Below, in pieces: positions 22,886 to 33,300 of a stretch of DNA of 34,722 bases. A program made the translations under genes and the position numbers. This DNA comes from a virus. The stretch lies in the IMG/VR virus record IMGVR_UViG_3300042516_006280, positions 1-34,722 of that record; one strand, given 5' to 3'. The notes under the pieces are model-generated. The model ran no database searches and was not told where the DNA came from. It was given only the letters and a program-made list of their open reading frames with translations. Positions within the stretch are counted from its first letter, which is position 1; each line of letters begins with the position of its first letter.

Positions 22886-24871
22886 CTACTTACAAGGAAC
22901 TATTGCTACGCAATTAAGCTTTTGATCGTCTCCTGTGATCTTGCTTATATCAAGTTGTATTTTAACATCTATTGGTGCCCCCTTATAGACCATTTCTATT
23001 TCTGGCTTCTCAGGCATTAATAATTGAATAGTTGATGGGATATTTCCGTTTATCTCTATAACAGGAGGTATTCCAACAACTTGTATTTGGCTTGGTATCC
23101 CAGAAGCATCTATCTTGATTTCTCTTGGGAAATTATCCGGGATATTCAATCCAATAAATTCTGGAATATCGCTTTTAATCTGTATAATAGTAGGAACACT
23201 TGTTGCGTCTAAAAATATTGATTTTGGTATATCTGCCTCAGAAACAATTTTGATTTCAGATGGAAGTCTTACATCTGGTGCTATTATTTTTATTTGATCT
23301 GGTAGATCTACTTTTTCTATTTTTATGGAAGAAGGTATGTTTGAAGCATCTACTGTTAAAGGAGGAATTTTTGGAGGAACAATATTAATTACAGATGGTA
23401 TTCCCAAACTGTCAACTTCTATTGTAGCGTTCATGGAAGGATTTTCGGAATAGCTCCTACTACCCAGAGCCCCAAGTCCTGGTTCGATAAAGTTCCCGAA
23501 AGAATCTTTGAGAAAACTCACACCAGTGGGACATTGAACCGTGACTATCGCGCTAAGTACTGGGGGCAAGTAGCCACCTCTCGGATTCCCAAACTGGTCC
23601 AAAGCGGGATTTGGTTCACCACCCCAGTCCATTACCATTGTGGGTGTTGTGAAATCTATAATAGATGGTATTTCTTCCATTCCTCGCACAGTTATGATGG
23701 CTGGAATATTCGGAGGCATTCCAATTACACTAATAGTATCTGGTATGCTAAGTCCGTTTGGATAAACATTAATTTTAGATGGTAAGCTAAAACCTCCCAC
23801 AACTTGGATGGGAGATAATTCAATATACGAGTTCAAAGCTCCGTTTATATTTATTTCTATTGGCGATATCCCTATAGAAGGTATATTTATGGGAGTTATT
23901 GATATCGGAGGAATATTAATTGGAGATATTGTTATCCTACTGGGGATATTAATTGGTGATATGCCTATGGTGATAGAAGAAGGAACAGAAGCAATGTTAC
24001 CAACATCCAAACATGGAAATACAATCGGGGGAATGTTATATTTGTTTGGAAGAGGAGAAAAAGGTGTTATTAATATCGGAGGTATGTCAGGTGGAGGCGG
24101 GATGGGAATCTCCAAAGGAGTTATAACATCAACCACAACTGGTTCTATGGAAGCAGTTCTATCAGTAGGAGTGAATGTAACAGAGCACTTATCGTTAAAA
24201 ATTGTTAAAACAGGATCAGGTGTTGAATTTGGAGCGTACGTATGGTTGCCTTGCAACACATTTGTAGTATAATTTCCATCACCAAAATCTAGCCGGAAAC
24301 TTGTAAAAGACCCATTTATCTCCACTAAATACTGAGCAAGTATGCCTGTAGTAAGACTACTTTCAAGTATATTAAAGGTAAAATTTACATCTGGGCATCC
24401 GAAATCATCAAATATGGCAGGTATAGATTGTAAGTTTCTTATTCTCCAATCAAGCGTGGCTTTATCTGTAGAGAAATTATTTCCTATGAACTCCTGTATG
24501 TTTATGACGGCATCCACTATTTGATTATGGTGTTCGGCTATTACAAAACCTCTTATTTTGATGCCGGAATGATTGTATTTTGTTTCCTCTCCACCTAAAT
24601 TACGAATACATTCTTTAAATCTAAAAACCCTTTGCTCGCCGTTTACGATCTTTTTTTCGACACTGTTATAGTAAAATAATTCCCCATCTATGTTAGCAAA
24701 TCCATTATCAGACCATAACTCGTCACCCTCAGATGGTCTTATTTCTATTTCATCTGACCATGGCGCATTATCATTAGCCAATATTGCTTCTGATGTGTTG
24801 AATACGAGAAACAATGTCTCATCAGAGTCATATTTGCTGGGATACAGTGGATTTGGTGGCGGCTTTGTCAA
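22886..24871 (-). CDS. Fibre protein 3: AEHHN adaptor, PKD-like domain, Ile-Pro shaft
   Basis: This 661-residue protein has an N-terminal module (residues 1-150) shared with the next two upstream genes, marked by AEHHN (112-116) and DAVINIQEF. Residues ~163-237 are PKD-like (FRLDFGDG, then HTYAP). From ~250 to 645 the chain is a low-complexity but regular series of short (I/L/V)P..I.I units (for example IPSSIKIE, LPDQIKII, LPSEIKIV, IPSQIQVV), which suggests a fibrous beta-spiral shaft. The C-terminus is short and contains C-V-A-I-V-P-C. It is likely a tail fibre or spike. It is the third of three paralogues in a row. Confidence 0.72.
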   Translation of the reverse strand: MTKPPPNPLYPSKYDSDETLFLVFNTSEAILANDNAPWSDEIEIRPSEGDELWSDNGFANIDGELFYYNSVEKKIVNGEQRVFRFKECIRNLGGEETKYNHSGIKIRGFVIAEHHNQIVDAVINIQEFIGNNFSTDKATLDWRIRNLQSIPAIFDDFGCPDVNFTFNILESSLTTGILAQYLVEINGSFTSFRLDFGDGNYTTNVLQGNHTYAPNSTPDPVLTIFNDKCSVTFTPTDRTASIEPVVVDVITPLEIPIPPPPDIPPILITPFSPLPNKYNIPPIVFPCLDVGNIASVPSSITIGISPINIPSRITISPINIPPISITPINIPSIGISPIEININGALNSYIELSPIQVVGGFSLPSKINVYPNGLSIPDTISVIGMPPNIPAIITVRGMEEIPSIIDFTTPTMVMDWGGEPNPALDQFGNPRGGYLPPVLSAIVTVQCPTGVSFLKDSFGNFIEPGLGALGSRSYSENPSMNATIEVDSLGIPSVINIVPPKIPPLTVDASNIPSSIKIEKVDLPDQIKIIAPDVRLPSEIKIVSEADIPKSIFLDATSVPTIIQIKSDIPEFIGLNIPDNFPREIKIDASGIPSQIQVVGIPPVIEINGNIPSTIQLLMPEKPEIEMVYKGAPIDVKIQLDISKITGDDQKLNCVAIVPCK

Positions 24872-24886
24872 TTCATTTTCCTCGTA

Positions 24887-27802
24887 TTAATATATTGTAG
24901 ATAGCCATTGTTTTTCATCAATATCGCCAGGTCTTCCTCCAAGATATCTAAAAGTTAAATCTATATCATTGAACTTGATAAAGGATTTAGCACTATAGTC
25001 ATAGCTTATATATACATTGTGATCTTCATCTGAAGTTGCTAATAATGTCTGATTTAGATCATCAAAACCAGTTACGGTAGGATCTTGAAGCGATTTAAAA
25101 GACGTAGACCCAACGCCAGGTCCGCCAGTTGACCAAACTCCTGTTGTTGAATTGAATACAGATATAGCACCAGAGTTATTGAATAAAAATATTGCGCTAG
25201 AAAGATTGACTAGTTGACCTTCAGTTTTGGTTGGACCAGAAAGATCGTTTATTTTTTTGATTTCAGAAATTGGATTTGATGTGGTTCCACTTGTTTTATA
25301 AAAGTTTTTAAGTCTGAAGAACTTTCCTTCACCAGAGTTTTGGAGGATGTAGCCAGATCCATCTCTCCAAACCGATCTAGTAAAGCTATGACTATCAGAT
25401 GGTAAAGTGTAATTTTTTATATCTTCCGCTCCATTTTTAAATGAAGTTGAGCTTAGACAATTACTGCTCGAACTATAATTAGACATAGATAAAGAGACGA
25501 CGCTAGTATCTATTTTTGAAACATTTCCATCTCCACAGCTGTTTGCGTTCGTACCGTTTGTTTCATTTTTGTTATTTCCCAAAACAAAATAAATATTATC
25601 ACCAGAGGCTAAGCCTGCCCAACCCCATTGCCTTGATATGCTTGATCCTATTAAAGTGTAGGCAGAATACACATCGTAAAAAGAGCTGTATTTTTTGAAA
25701 AACACCCTTTCATCCAGCACCGGTCTATTTGCAGCTCTTCCCGTAGCCCAAAACATCAAGCCGCCAGAGTTTTTATTGCCTGAACCATAATTATCAGTTT
25801 TGGCAAAACCATTATTTCTTTCAAATTCTCTTATAGATCTGCACTTTTCACTATATGTGTAACAACTATCACAACATTTTATTTCACAATCACAGTTATT
25901 TTCTGTTCCTACGCTTCCTAAAAAACTACTGTTGAATTGTGGAGCTATATCACAAGGAGTATTTAAAGTTTTAAATGTTTCACTTATAAGTCCAAATTCA
26001 TGAGAAATAACTTTATTGGATTTGCCTTTCGTCCATATCCACAAATTTGAATTTTCTATTACATCTATGCTTGATTTAAAATTTGTAATTCTATAGTTTC
26101 CACTATTTGTATCTGTTCTCAAAACTACATCATAGATACCGCCAACACTAAAAGAAGCCGTTGTATAGTTTTGGTTAAGATGAGATAAATCGTCATTTAT
26201 GCCCCATGTATAAGAATTTATTGGATCCGAGGGGTTTTGGCCATTTTTTAAAGATTCTGTAGCGGATATAATCACTTTTGCAAATTTTTGATCCACTACA
26301 GAGCTACTTCCTATTTTTATCACATCCCCTGTGTCTACAGAAAACGAATGAGTTATATTTGTTGGATTGGGGTAATCTACGTTATTTTTAGAAAAAATAG
26401 ACTCATTGTTTTTATAAATCACGGCAGAATTTGAGTTGTTTTCACCATCAGAGTATTCAAAACTTACAAAAACGGTGCCGCTTGCTGTTGCTTTCCATGT
26501 ATATTTTTCTAATCCATCGACATCAAGCAAATCTATCTCAGCCGACCTTGTGAAAGGCTTAGATGGAATCCCCGATCCCAAAAAAGTAATTTTTTCATCA
26601 TTGGAACGATACACCACTAGGTTGTAAGTCGCAACATTGATAGAAATGTAAGTATTTATTGGAGATGTTATTCTAAACAACCTGTTGTTTTTTGAAGATT
26701 CTGAATCGATAATTATCTCCTCACCCAGAAAAGTTTGTGTCAATCCAGCTGTAAACTCCAACTCAGCCTCTGATGGGCAAAAATCTCTTACATTAACTAT
26801 GTTTTTAAGAACACAAGTGTCTGATCCAAAATCGTTAGTGACAGTTAAAGAGACATCGTTGAAGCCAGAGTTTTCATATGTATAAATTAAGCTATCTTGA
26901 TCTAAATTTAAATAAATGGTGAGACCACCGGATTTATCTCCTCCTTCTCCTATTAACAATCTATATTTTGGATTATTTTTTACAGAGGAGTAAGTAATGC
27001 TGAAAGAATCACTGTTTCCAACATCGCTGTAATTAACCCATTCGTCTGTTGATTTTTGTAAAGTGTATATTTCTGGCAAGAAGGTTTGTGTTATTTTTAC
27101 ATCTACCGTTGTTAACATTTCCCCTGTCCCCAAAGTTTTGAAAATAAAGGATTTGCTATAAGCGAAATAATTTTCAGAACCGTAGTTAAAATTCCACTTG
27201 TGTTCTGTTGACCTGCTTGTTCCATCAGTGCCTAATCTGAAACTCAAATCAGTGAATTTAACCACACTTGGTTTCAATCCTATTCTTTTATCAACGCCAA
27301 ACCATGCTTTTGGAGCCAAAACCAAATACCGTAGATAATTAGTTCTTTGCTCAATTGTTCCTTCCAAAGGCTTAACCGACCTTTCGCCTTGTATACCTGC
27401 GAATTTTTCTATGCTTATGACAGCATCCTTCAAAGAATTGTGATGCTCAGCCATTACGTTTTGCGTAATATTTGTTATGTCTTTATATTTTTTAATATCC
27501 TCAAAACCAGGAAGGATATTTAGTCCGCTGAAGTATGCTGTTGTTGAGGAAGTTATTGTTTTTGTTGTATAATAAAAAGATATGGATCTTTGTTTTATTT
27601 CCTCACATTGATCCGTGAGTGTTATTATACCGCCTCCCCGAGATTGATCTGGGAATCTATCTATGGCTTCTGTTGTTCCGTATACATATATCTCTGTAGA
27701 TCCTGGGTTGTAATCTTCTGCTAAAGAGACCCTCAGATAATCATGAACCTCATACAAGTTTTTGTTTGTATCGAATTTTTCTGGGTAGTTGCTGAGGCTC
27801 AT
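24887..27802 (-). CDS. Fibre protein 2: AEHHN adaptor with large beta-rich body
   Basis: At 971 residues this is the largest of the three paralogues. AEHHN is at 118-122, followed by DAVISIEKFAG. Residues 165-350 hold degenerate PKD-like repeats (KWNFNYGS; DVSLTVTNDFGSD). Residues 350-600 are further beta domains (IISATES, SFSVGGIYDVVL). Residues ~633-653 are a cysteine cluster (NCDCEIKCCDSC, then C). The remaining ~320 residues have Kelch-like strand patterns (WGWAGLASGDNIYFVLG, ATSDEDHNVYISYD). There is no signal peptide. It is likely a large tail-fibre, spike or baseplate protein. A seven-base gap separates it from the upstream paralogue. Confidence 0.7.
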   Translation of the reverse strand: MSLSNYPEKFDTNKNLYEVHDYLRVSLAEDYNPGSTEIYVYGTTEAIDRFPDQSRGGGIITLTDQCEEIKQRSISFYYTTKTITSSTTAYFSGLNILPGFEDIKKYKDITNITQNVMAEHHNSLKDAVISIEKFAGIQGERSVKPLEGTIEQRTNYLRYLVLAPKAWFGVDKRIGLKPSVVKFTDLSFRLGTDGTSRSTEHKWNFNYGSENYFAYSKSFIFKTLGTGEMLTTVDVKITQTFLPEIYTLQKSTDEWVNYSDVGNSDSFSITYSSVKNNPKYRLLIGEGGDKSGGLTIYLNLDQDSLIYTYENSGFNDVSLTVTNDFGSDTCVLKNIVNVRDFCPSEAELEFTAGLTQTFLGEEIIIDSESSKNNRLFRITSPINTYISINVATYNLVVYRSNDEKITFLGSGIPSKPFTRSAEIDLLDVDGLEKYTWKATASGTVFVSFEYSDGENNSNSAVIYKNNESIFSKNNVDYPNPTNITHSFSVDTGDVIKIGSSSVVDQKFAKVIISATESLKNGQNPSDPINSYTWGINDDLSHLNQNYTTASFSVGGIYDVVLRTDTNSGNYRITNFKSSIDVIENSNLWIWTKGKSNKVISHEFGLISETFKTLNTPCDIAPQFNSSFLGSVGTENNCDCEIKCCDSCYTYSEKCRSIREFERNNGFAKTDNYGSGNKNSGGLMFWATGRAANRPVLDERVFFKKYSSFYDVYSAYTLIGSSISRQWGWAGLASGDNIYFVLGNNKNETNGTNANSCGDGNVSKIDTSVVSLSMSNYSSSSNCLSSTSFKNGAEDIKNYTLPSDSHSFTRSVWRDGSGYILQNSGEGKFFRLKNFYKTSGTTSNPISEIKKINDLSGPTKTEGQLVNLSSAIFLFNNSGAISVFNSTTGVWSTGGPGVGSTSFKSLQDPTVTGFDDLNQTLLATSDEDHNVYISYDYSAKSFIKFNDIDLTFRYLGGRPGDIDEKQWLSTIY

Positions 27803-27809
27803 TTTTTTC

Positions 27810-29249
27810 CTAATCTATTGTTATTTCTTCTTTCAAAAAAGCTTTTTTAATCGTTTGGTTGTTAAACAAAACGAATACAGAGGGATTGTAAACAGAAGAT
27901 GGATAATTTATTTTATAAATAAAATTTATGCTATGTATGTTAGGGTCTTTCTCTGTATAATTTCTGACTATTTCCGGTTTCCAAAAAGTTCTTGTTTGAT
28001 TGCTGGAATTAGTAGTAGTGAAATAGCTACCGATAATCGCCCCAACCTTTCCCTCTGTTGTGCCTTGAGGTAAATCAAAATTTGTGCCATCACCTTTAGA
28101 TAGTTCAATTATTTCACCTGTATCATCTATGTAAGATATTTTTCCAATCTTAGTTTTTGTTTTTCCGTTTTCATAATAAGCAAATATTACATGTTGGTTG
28201 ATGTAGGGTGAAGTTAAAAAATTTCTGATATCATCTTTGAATGTGAACTTATCACCATTTACGCTGCAAGAGTGAAACTTTTTAATTATACATCCTTCAC
28301 CATTAAAATTCCAATATCTTTCTTTTACATCCCCATCTGTCTGATCAACAAACTCAAAAATAGTTGGATTTTCACCTATGGGCAATGGTGGCTCATCATC
28401 TGCAGGGATACTAAGAGAAAAAGAAAAGCCGCTTGTCATGTTTGGAGTTGTTGTCAAAACATCAAATCCGTCTGGGGAGTTTTTAACATAAAAGAAAGGA
28501 GCTCTTAATGTATTATCAACTATAATATAATTATTTTTTTTAACTATTCCTTGCCCTCCTAATACACTAACAACAACCAACTCAACAGAATATGATCCCT
28601 CTTTTGTGTAAGTGTGAACTGGATTTTTATCAGTAGATGTTGTTCCATCCCCAAAATCCCAAAAACATCTGATCAGGGGTCCATTCAACTCATTTGGCGC
28701 CATACCTAGGCTGAAGTTTTGAAAAGAAACCGTAAGGGGAGCGCCACCGGAAACCGGATAAGCTCTGAACAATGGTTTGGGAGTAAGAAATTTATTTTCT
28801 TGAGTTTTCAATATACCATGTAGAGAGATATCATTAGGGTTAGATTTCAGCCCTAAATTAATTTCTGTTTTTATGATAGCATCTTTTACAGCGTTGTGAT
28901 GTTCTGCACTTACAGAGTTGGACACAGTGCTTCCTAAGCTCCATTGGTTCTGTCTTGATCCTGCAAATCCACGAACCAAATTGTTAAAAGTATTTCCTGT
29001 TCTTGACGCGTAGTAAATTAATTCCCCAGAATTAAATTTTTTATTTGTAATTCTTATTAATCCTTGAAGAGGAAAGCCAGAAGCATCTTCTACAATAATT
29101 TTTTTTGCTGAATATCCTACACTTTGCTTCAAAGTAGTTGTTGCGTTATTTCTAACTTCATATAAACTATCTTTGTTATCAACAGCTTCTGGGTATAGAG
29201 AAAGATCTCCTGTTGTATATCCGTTGTTTAAACTATCAATTCTTGCCAT
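27810..29249 (-). CDS. Fibre protein 1: AEHHN adaptor with PKD domain
   Basis: I choose the ATG at 29249 (479 residues), which has AGGTG six bases upstream; a GTG three codons earlier is the alternative. The N-terminal module has YPE..D...LYEV, GLIRI, an IYYASR strand, and AEHHN (115-119) with KDAIIKTE. Residues ~160-250 are a clear PKD domain (FWDFGDGTTSTDKNPVHTYTKEGSYSVEL). The C-terminal half is beta-rich, ending in a QTIKKAFLKEEITID segment. PKD domains act as rigid spacers or glycan-binding units. It overlaps the coiled-coil gene's stop by 14 bases, so translation is coupled. Confidence 0.75.
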   Translation of the reverse strand: MARIDSLNNGYTTGDLSLYPEAVDNKDSLYEVRNNATTTLKQSVGYSAKKIIVEDASGFPLQGLIRITNKKFNSGELIYYASRTGNTFNNLVRGFAGSRQNQWSLGSTVSNSVSAEHHNAVKDAIIKTEINLGLKSNPNDISLHGILKTQENKFLTPKPLFRAYPVSGGAPLTVSFQNFSLGMAPNELNGPLIRCFWDFGDGTTSTDKNPVHTYTKEGSYSVELVVVSVLGGQGIVKKNNYIIVDNTLRAPFFYVKNSPDGFDVLTTTPNMTSGFSFSLSIPADDEPPLPIGENPTIFEFVDQTDGDVKERYWNFNGEGCIIKKFHSCSVNGDKFTFKDDIRNFLTSPYINQHVIFAYYENGKTKTKIGKISYIDDTGEIIELSKGDGTNFDLPQGTTEGKVGAIIGSYFTTTNSSNQTRTFWKPEIVRNYTEKDPNIHSINFIYKINYPSSVYNPSVFVLFNNQTIKKAFLKEEITID

Positions 29250-29910
29250 TTGATGCACCTAATTTTTTAGTATATTCATTTTGTAAATTTATCATATTTG
29301 ACTGTAAAGCATTCAGTTTGTTTAAAACCTGTTGCTTTATGGGTATATCATCTGGTAGAGATAAAACTGTCTCCACTAGCTCTATATCTATATTATTTTC
29401 AAGCAAAATTTTAAGATTCATTTTCTCCAGTAGCTTTGTACCCCAATATTCTTTCTGAGCTTCAAAATCATCAAAATTCTTAATAGGCTCTATTTTTTCA
29501 ATATTATTATATGTTTGTAAGAAAAATTCACACTCTTCTTCTATAAATTTTTGCTTTTCTTGGAGATCTGCTATTGTGTTTTTAATTCCTTCGACAGCTC
29601 TATTTAATTGTCTTTGTTTTATTTTAAATTCTTTCTTGGTGAGCTCATCTGCTTCTTGATCTTTTAATTTATTTAATTTAATAATATTGATTTCTTGAAG
29701 CTCTAATTTATCTTTTTCTTCTTCAATTTGCAGTATTATGTTTTTTAAGTTATCTTTTCTCAACTTTAATTCTCTTAAACATTGCCACATCTTGGCTTGA
29801 TTTGTAGGTTCTTTGCCTATTAAAAAATATTTTAATTGAAAATAGCTGTGTCTTGATACCACATCGGTTTTCAATAAATTATCCATTTTTTTAATCAGCT
29901 CGCTAGACAT
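29236..29910 (-). CDS. Coiled-coil protein upstream of fibre genes
   Basis: This 224-residue protein starts at 29910 with GAGAG upstream. Residues 55-150 are a long heptad-rich coiled coil (KLRKDNLKNIILQIEEEKDKLEL and onward). A second helical pair lies at 175-215. The N-terminal ~45 residues include HSYFQLKYFLIGKEPTNQAKMW, which looks conserved. It could be a fibre-assembly chaperone or a structural coiled-coil adaptor. The family is not recognised. Confidence 0.65.
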   Translation of the reverse strand: MSSELIKKMDNLLKTDVVSRHSYFQLKYFLIGKEPTNQAKMWQCLRELKLRKDNLKNIILQIEEEKDKLELQEINIIKLNKLKDQEADELTKKEFKIKQRQLNRAVEGIKNTIADLQEKQKFIEEECEFFLQTYNNIEKIEPIKNFDDFEAQKEYWGTKLLEKMNLKILLENNIDIELVETVLSLPDDIPIKQQVLNKLNALQSNMINLQNEYTKKLGASNGKN

Positions 29911-30009
29911 ATTTTTACTCTCTATAAAAGGTTTCTTAAACTAAGATAGTAAAATCTGGGACAATCTACCAATTTGGCGAGGTGCCCAGTATCAATAATT
30001 CGAGCACAT
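29911..30009. other. 99-base gap with a possible hairpin
   Basis: This is the largest gap in the rightmost block. On the minus strand it contains CTGGG (29989-29985) paired with CCCAG (29960-29956), around an inner CCAA/TTGG. A tRNA-like D-arm string (GCCAAATTGGTAGA) lies inside, but no complete tRNA can be folded. It may be a processing site, attenuator or terminator for the adhesin transcript. Confidence 0.35.
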
Positions 30010-30354
30010 TTAGATAATCTGCTGCTCGGTAACCTTAATAAACAAGATCCATTTTGTTTGAGATTCATCCCAATAATAATTTTGCCCGTCGTTTGGATAA
30101 GCTATTGGGCTTTCCCACAAACAAGTCTGTTCGTTTAAAATCCAAGAATTAAAAGGCTTGGGGGGAATAAAAGCATCTAATACTCTATCGTATTTTCCGC
30201 CAATAGAAGCATAGTTTTTTCTTATTCTATTTGTATAACTGGTTTGTATCCAATTTTGTGGATCTCCCAAAACACCACTATTTATAAAATCTTGTTCTGC
30301 GACTATTACTCTTAAAATATTTCCATCGCTATCAATTTCTGCAAAATGACTCAT
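30010..30354 (-). CDS. Small protein of a family common in aquatic T4-like phages
   Basis: This 114-residue protein has the recognisable form (M)(S/A)HFAEID..G.(I/V)LRVIV near the start, then GDPQNWIQTSY, R(K)NYA.IG..YD..LDAFI.P.P, and a C-terminal (Y)YWDESQT.W. Such small proteins are frequent next to tail-fibre genes in cyanophages and related aquatic phages; I recall them as hypothetical structural or fibre-associated proteins. Its ATG overlaps the adhesin stop (ATGA), so it is coupled to it. Confidence 0.75.
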   Translation of the reverse strand: MSHFAEIDSDGNILRVIVAEQDFINSGVLGDPQNWIQTSYTNRIRKNYASIGGKYDRVLDAFIPPKPFNSWILNEQTCLWESPIAYPNDGQNYYWDESQTKWILFIKVTEQQII

Positions 30355-33300
30355 GTTAAATACCTCACTATTACTATACCCGAACCACCACGGGCAAGAC
30401 CTCCACCGCCACCTCCTCTATTAATCACACCAGCAGTACCAGGGTTGGCATTTGTATTTCCAGCCCCACCGCCGCCGACACTGCCAGCCCCAGCAACGTG
30501 CTCTCCATTGCCACCACCGCCACCAGAATATGGAGTATTAACTCCACTTATTGATGAATATTTACCAATTCCGCCTGCTCCTCCAACTCCTTGATTATTT
30601 CCAGTTCCGGCACCACCTACGCCACCAATGCCACCACCGCCTCCACCTGCAATCCAATTACCCCATCTATTATTTCCTCCTATTCTACCCTGCCCCAAAG
30701 TACCTGCCCCGGCACAACACCCTCCCTTGAAACCGGCGCCACCACCAGAGCCACCTCGATTACCGGAATTATTACCACCTTCGCCATCTCCGCCGCCACC
30801 GCCACCATATGATCTTATTGTGTCAAACACAGAATCTCCACCATTGCTAGACAGAGCACCACCCGCACCAACTACAACAGGAACTGTTTTGTTGCTGTTA
30901 AATGTGTACGTAGAAGAAATAAATCCACCACCCGCTCCGCCGCCAGCAGCTCTTAAATAGCCACCTCCACCGCCGCCACCCACAACCAGCACTTCTATAG
31001 TAAAGGGTTGCGTTGTAAAAACCTGTAGAGTTCCACTTGTTTTAAATGTGTGAATAGTGTAATTTCCCGAAGTTGTTACTACTCCGCCAACGGCATACGA
31101 TCTTGCTGAAGGAGTCGCCGTTGGAGTTACGGTTGGCGTAGGCTCAGTAGAGTTATATAGAGTGTAAGTAATATTAGGATAATATGCACACCTGTTTGAT
31201 CCTCCTAACAAAGAAGTTAAATCTGAGTAGCTTCCCCCTGTGTCTACTATTATGTTTTTAGAATTATTTTTAATAAAATTGCTTGCTATAGATTGATTTA
31301 TGTTCCTATTTCCAGCTGCGTAAGAAGCTATCATTCCACAAACTTGGGGGCTTGCCATACTTGTCCCACTTAGTTTGGTCACGCAATATTTGGTGGGTTT
31401 GTTTATACTCCTAACGTCATATGTGCTTGGATAACCATTTACAAAAGTATGTGTTGTTGAAGCTATCATATCTCCTTGAGAATAAACATCCACCCTTGGA
31501 CCTGCATTGCTCCAAATATTTTTTGATTCTATGGATGATCTGCTTAAAGATCCAACATTGATAACTCCTGGACACCCTGATGGGGACGATCCTCTGTGGT
31601 AATACAAATCTCCATAAAGATATTCACTATAATTTATTGGATCAACACCATCGGGAGCATTTACATCTAATCCAATTATTATTGCACTCAATTTATTATC
31701 ATAATCAACCCCGCCAGGAATATCTATTTTGGTAGAGTTGTTTCCAGCTGCAGCCACAACAACAACTCCAGAATTAATCATGTCTGTCAAATCAGCATCC
31801 ATTGTAGCATTTCTACTTCCTATATCTAAAAATCTTTTCCCTTGATTTATCACTCCAGATAAGGTGTAAGATATTATTCCAAAATTTTCTAATTGTTGTT
31901 TCGAAAACCCTCCCCCGTTAGTAAACACAACTCCTGGAGCTGAAGTATATCCTGAGCCCTGATTGGTTATGGTTACTCCCACTATCTTTCCTTGATTGGC
32001 TCCTGTCCCCATTACAGCCCTTGCTTCAACATTGTTTCCTGTTATAACTCCATCTATTATTTGATTTCCTCTATTGAAACCAATGTTTGGAACTGATGTG
32101 TATCCTTCTCCGCAAAACCAAGTCCATCTAACAGTGTCTACTACATATCTTTCAAAGATTACTCCATTGATATTATCTTGAACAATTTTTAGTGTCGCGT
32201 TTTCACTGTAATCTACAAAAATATCTCCGTTTCTAATTGTGCTATAATCACCATCTAAGTGATTTTCTTCAAATTGAAGCAAAGAAATAGAAGCATTGAC
32301 TGCTGGATTGCCACCACCCAAAACAACATTTGGTAAAACTTCATAACTACTGCTGGTGTTGACCACTATGTTCTTAACCACCCCAGATTTTATTTTACAT
32401 GTAGCCTTTGCTGTTCTTCCTGCATTTGGTGGAGGGGGAAAGGTTATTGTTGGGGCAACAGTGTATCCACTTCCTCTATTGGTCATGTTTATGTAGTATA
32501 ACCCGGTGCCTTCAACCGGAAAAATACTTGCTGTACCTACTGCTCTTTGCCCGCCTGTGGGTGGGGCACTAAATGTTATTGGAACCCACTCACCTTCATT
32601 GTATCCTTCTCCAACATCGGTTATTGTTATCTCATATATAGTTCCATTTCCAATGTAAGCTGTAGCTTTTGTTTTACCGCCACCATAAAATGAAATAACT
32701 GGTTCGTTTGTATAATTCGAGCCTTGATTTGTAACTGTTGAAGAAACAACACGCCCAGAACTAACTGTGGTGGTTGCTGCAGCTCCGGAATAATTTCTTG
32801 GGGCGGTGTATTTTACGCCTCTGTGGGTAACATCAACTATGTTTCTTGTGTCAATTCCGTATAATCCGTTCCCATAACTATGATTTGTTATAGTAGGATT
32901 TTTTGTTCCTTTTTTAATATTTATTGGTTTGTTTTCATGCCAAACTTTAATTGCGTTTAAATATAAATCATGTGGTGCTTCCGGATCGTCAATTCCAAAG
33001 TAGGTCATTTGTCCATGATATGGAGATATATTATATATATTTGATTTTGGCGCCCAACCTTGAGTGTTACCTGCTATTATTCCTCCAACATGAGCTCCAT
33101 GATTATTACTATCAGTTAAAGGTGGGTTGTCTACATCTACGTATGGCTCATAAAAATAAGTAGTTCCTGCTGGGAAATCTTCTGTTGGCGCTCCATTTGG
33201 GTATAAAACATCAAACCAATTTATTTGATTTATTCGGGTGCCTCCCGATCCATCTTTTTTAATTGCAAATTCTGGGTTGTTTGGATCCATGTGACCATCA

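Noticed and set aside
29911-30009. A tRNA gene
   Set aside because: A D-arm-like string is present on the minus strand, but no matching acceptor stem, anticodon arm and TTC loop can be assembled in order.
30346-30960. Proline-rich plus-strand open frames opposite the glycine-rich adhesin
   Set aside because: They are the complement of Gly codons (CCACC runs) and have no ribosome-binding site; the minus-strand adhesin explains them fully.
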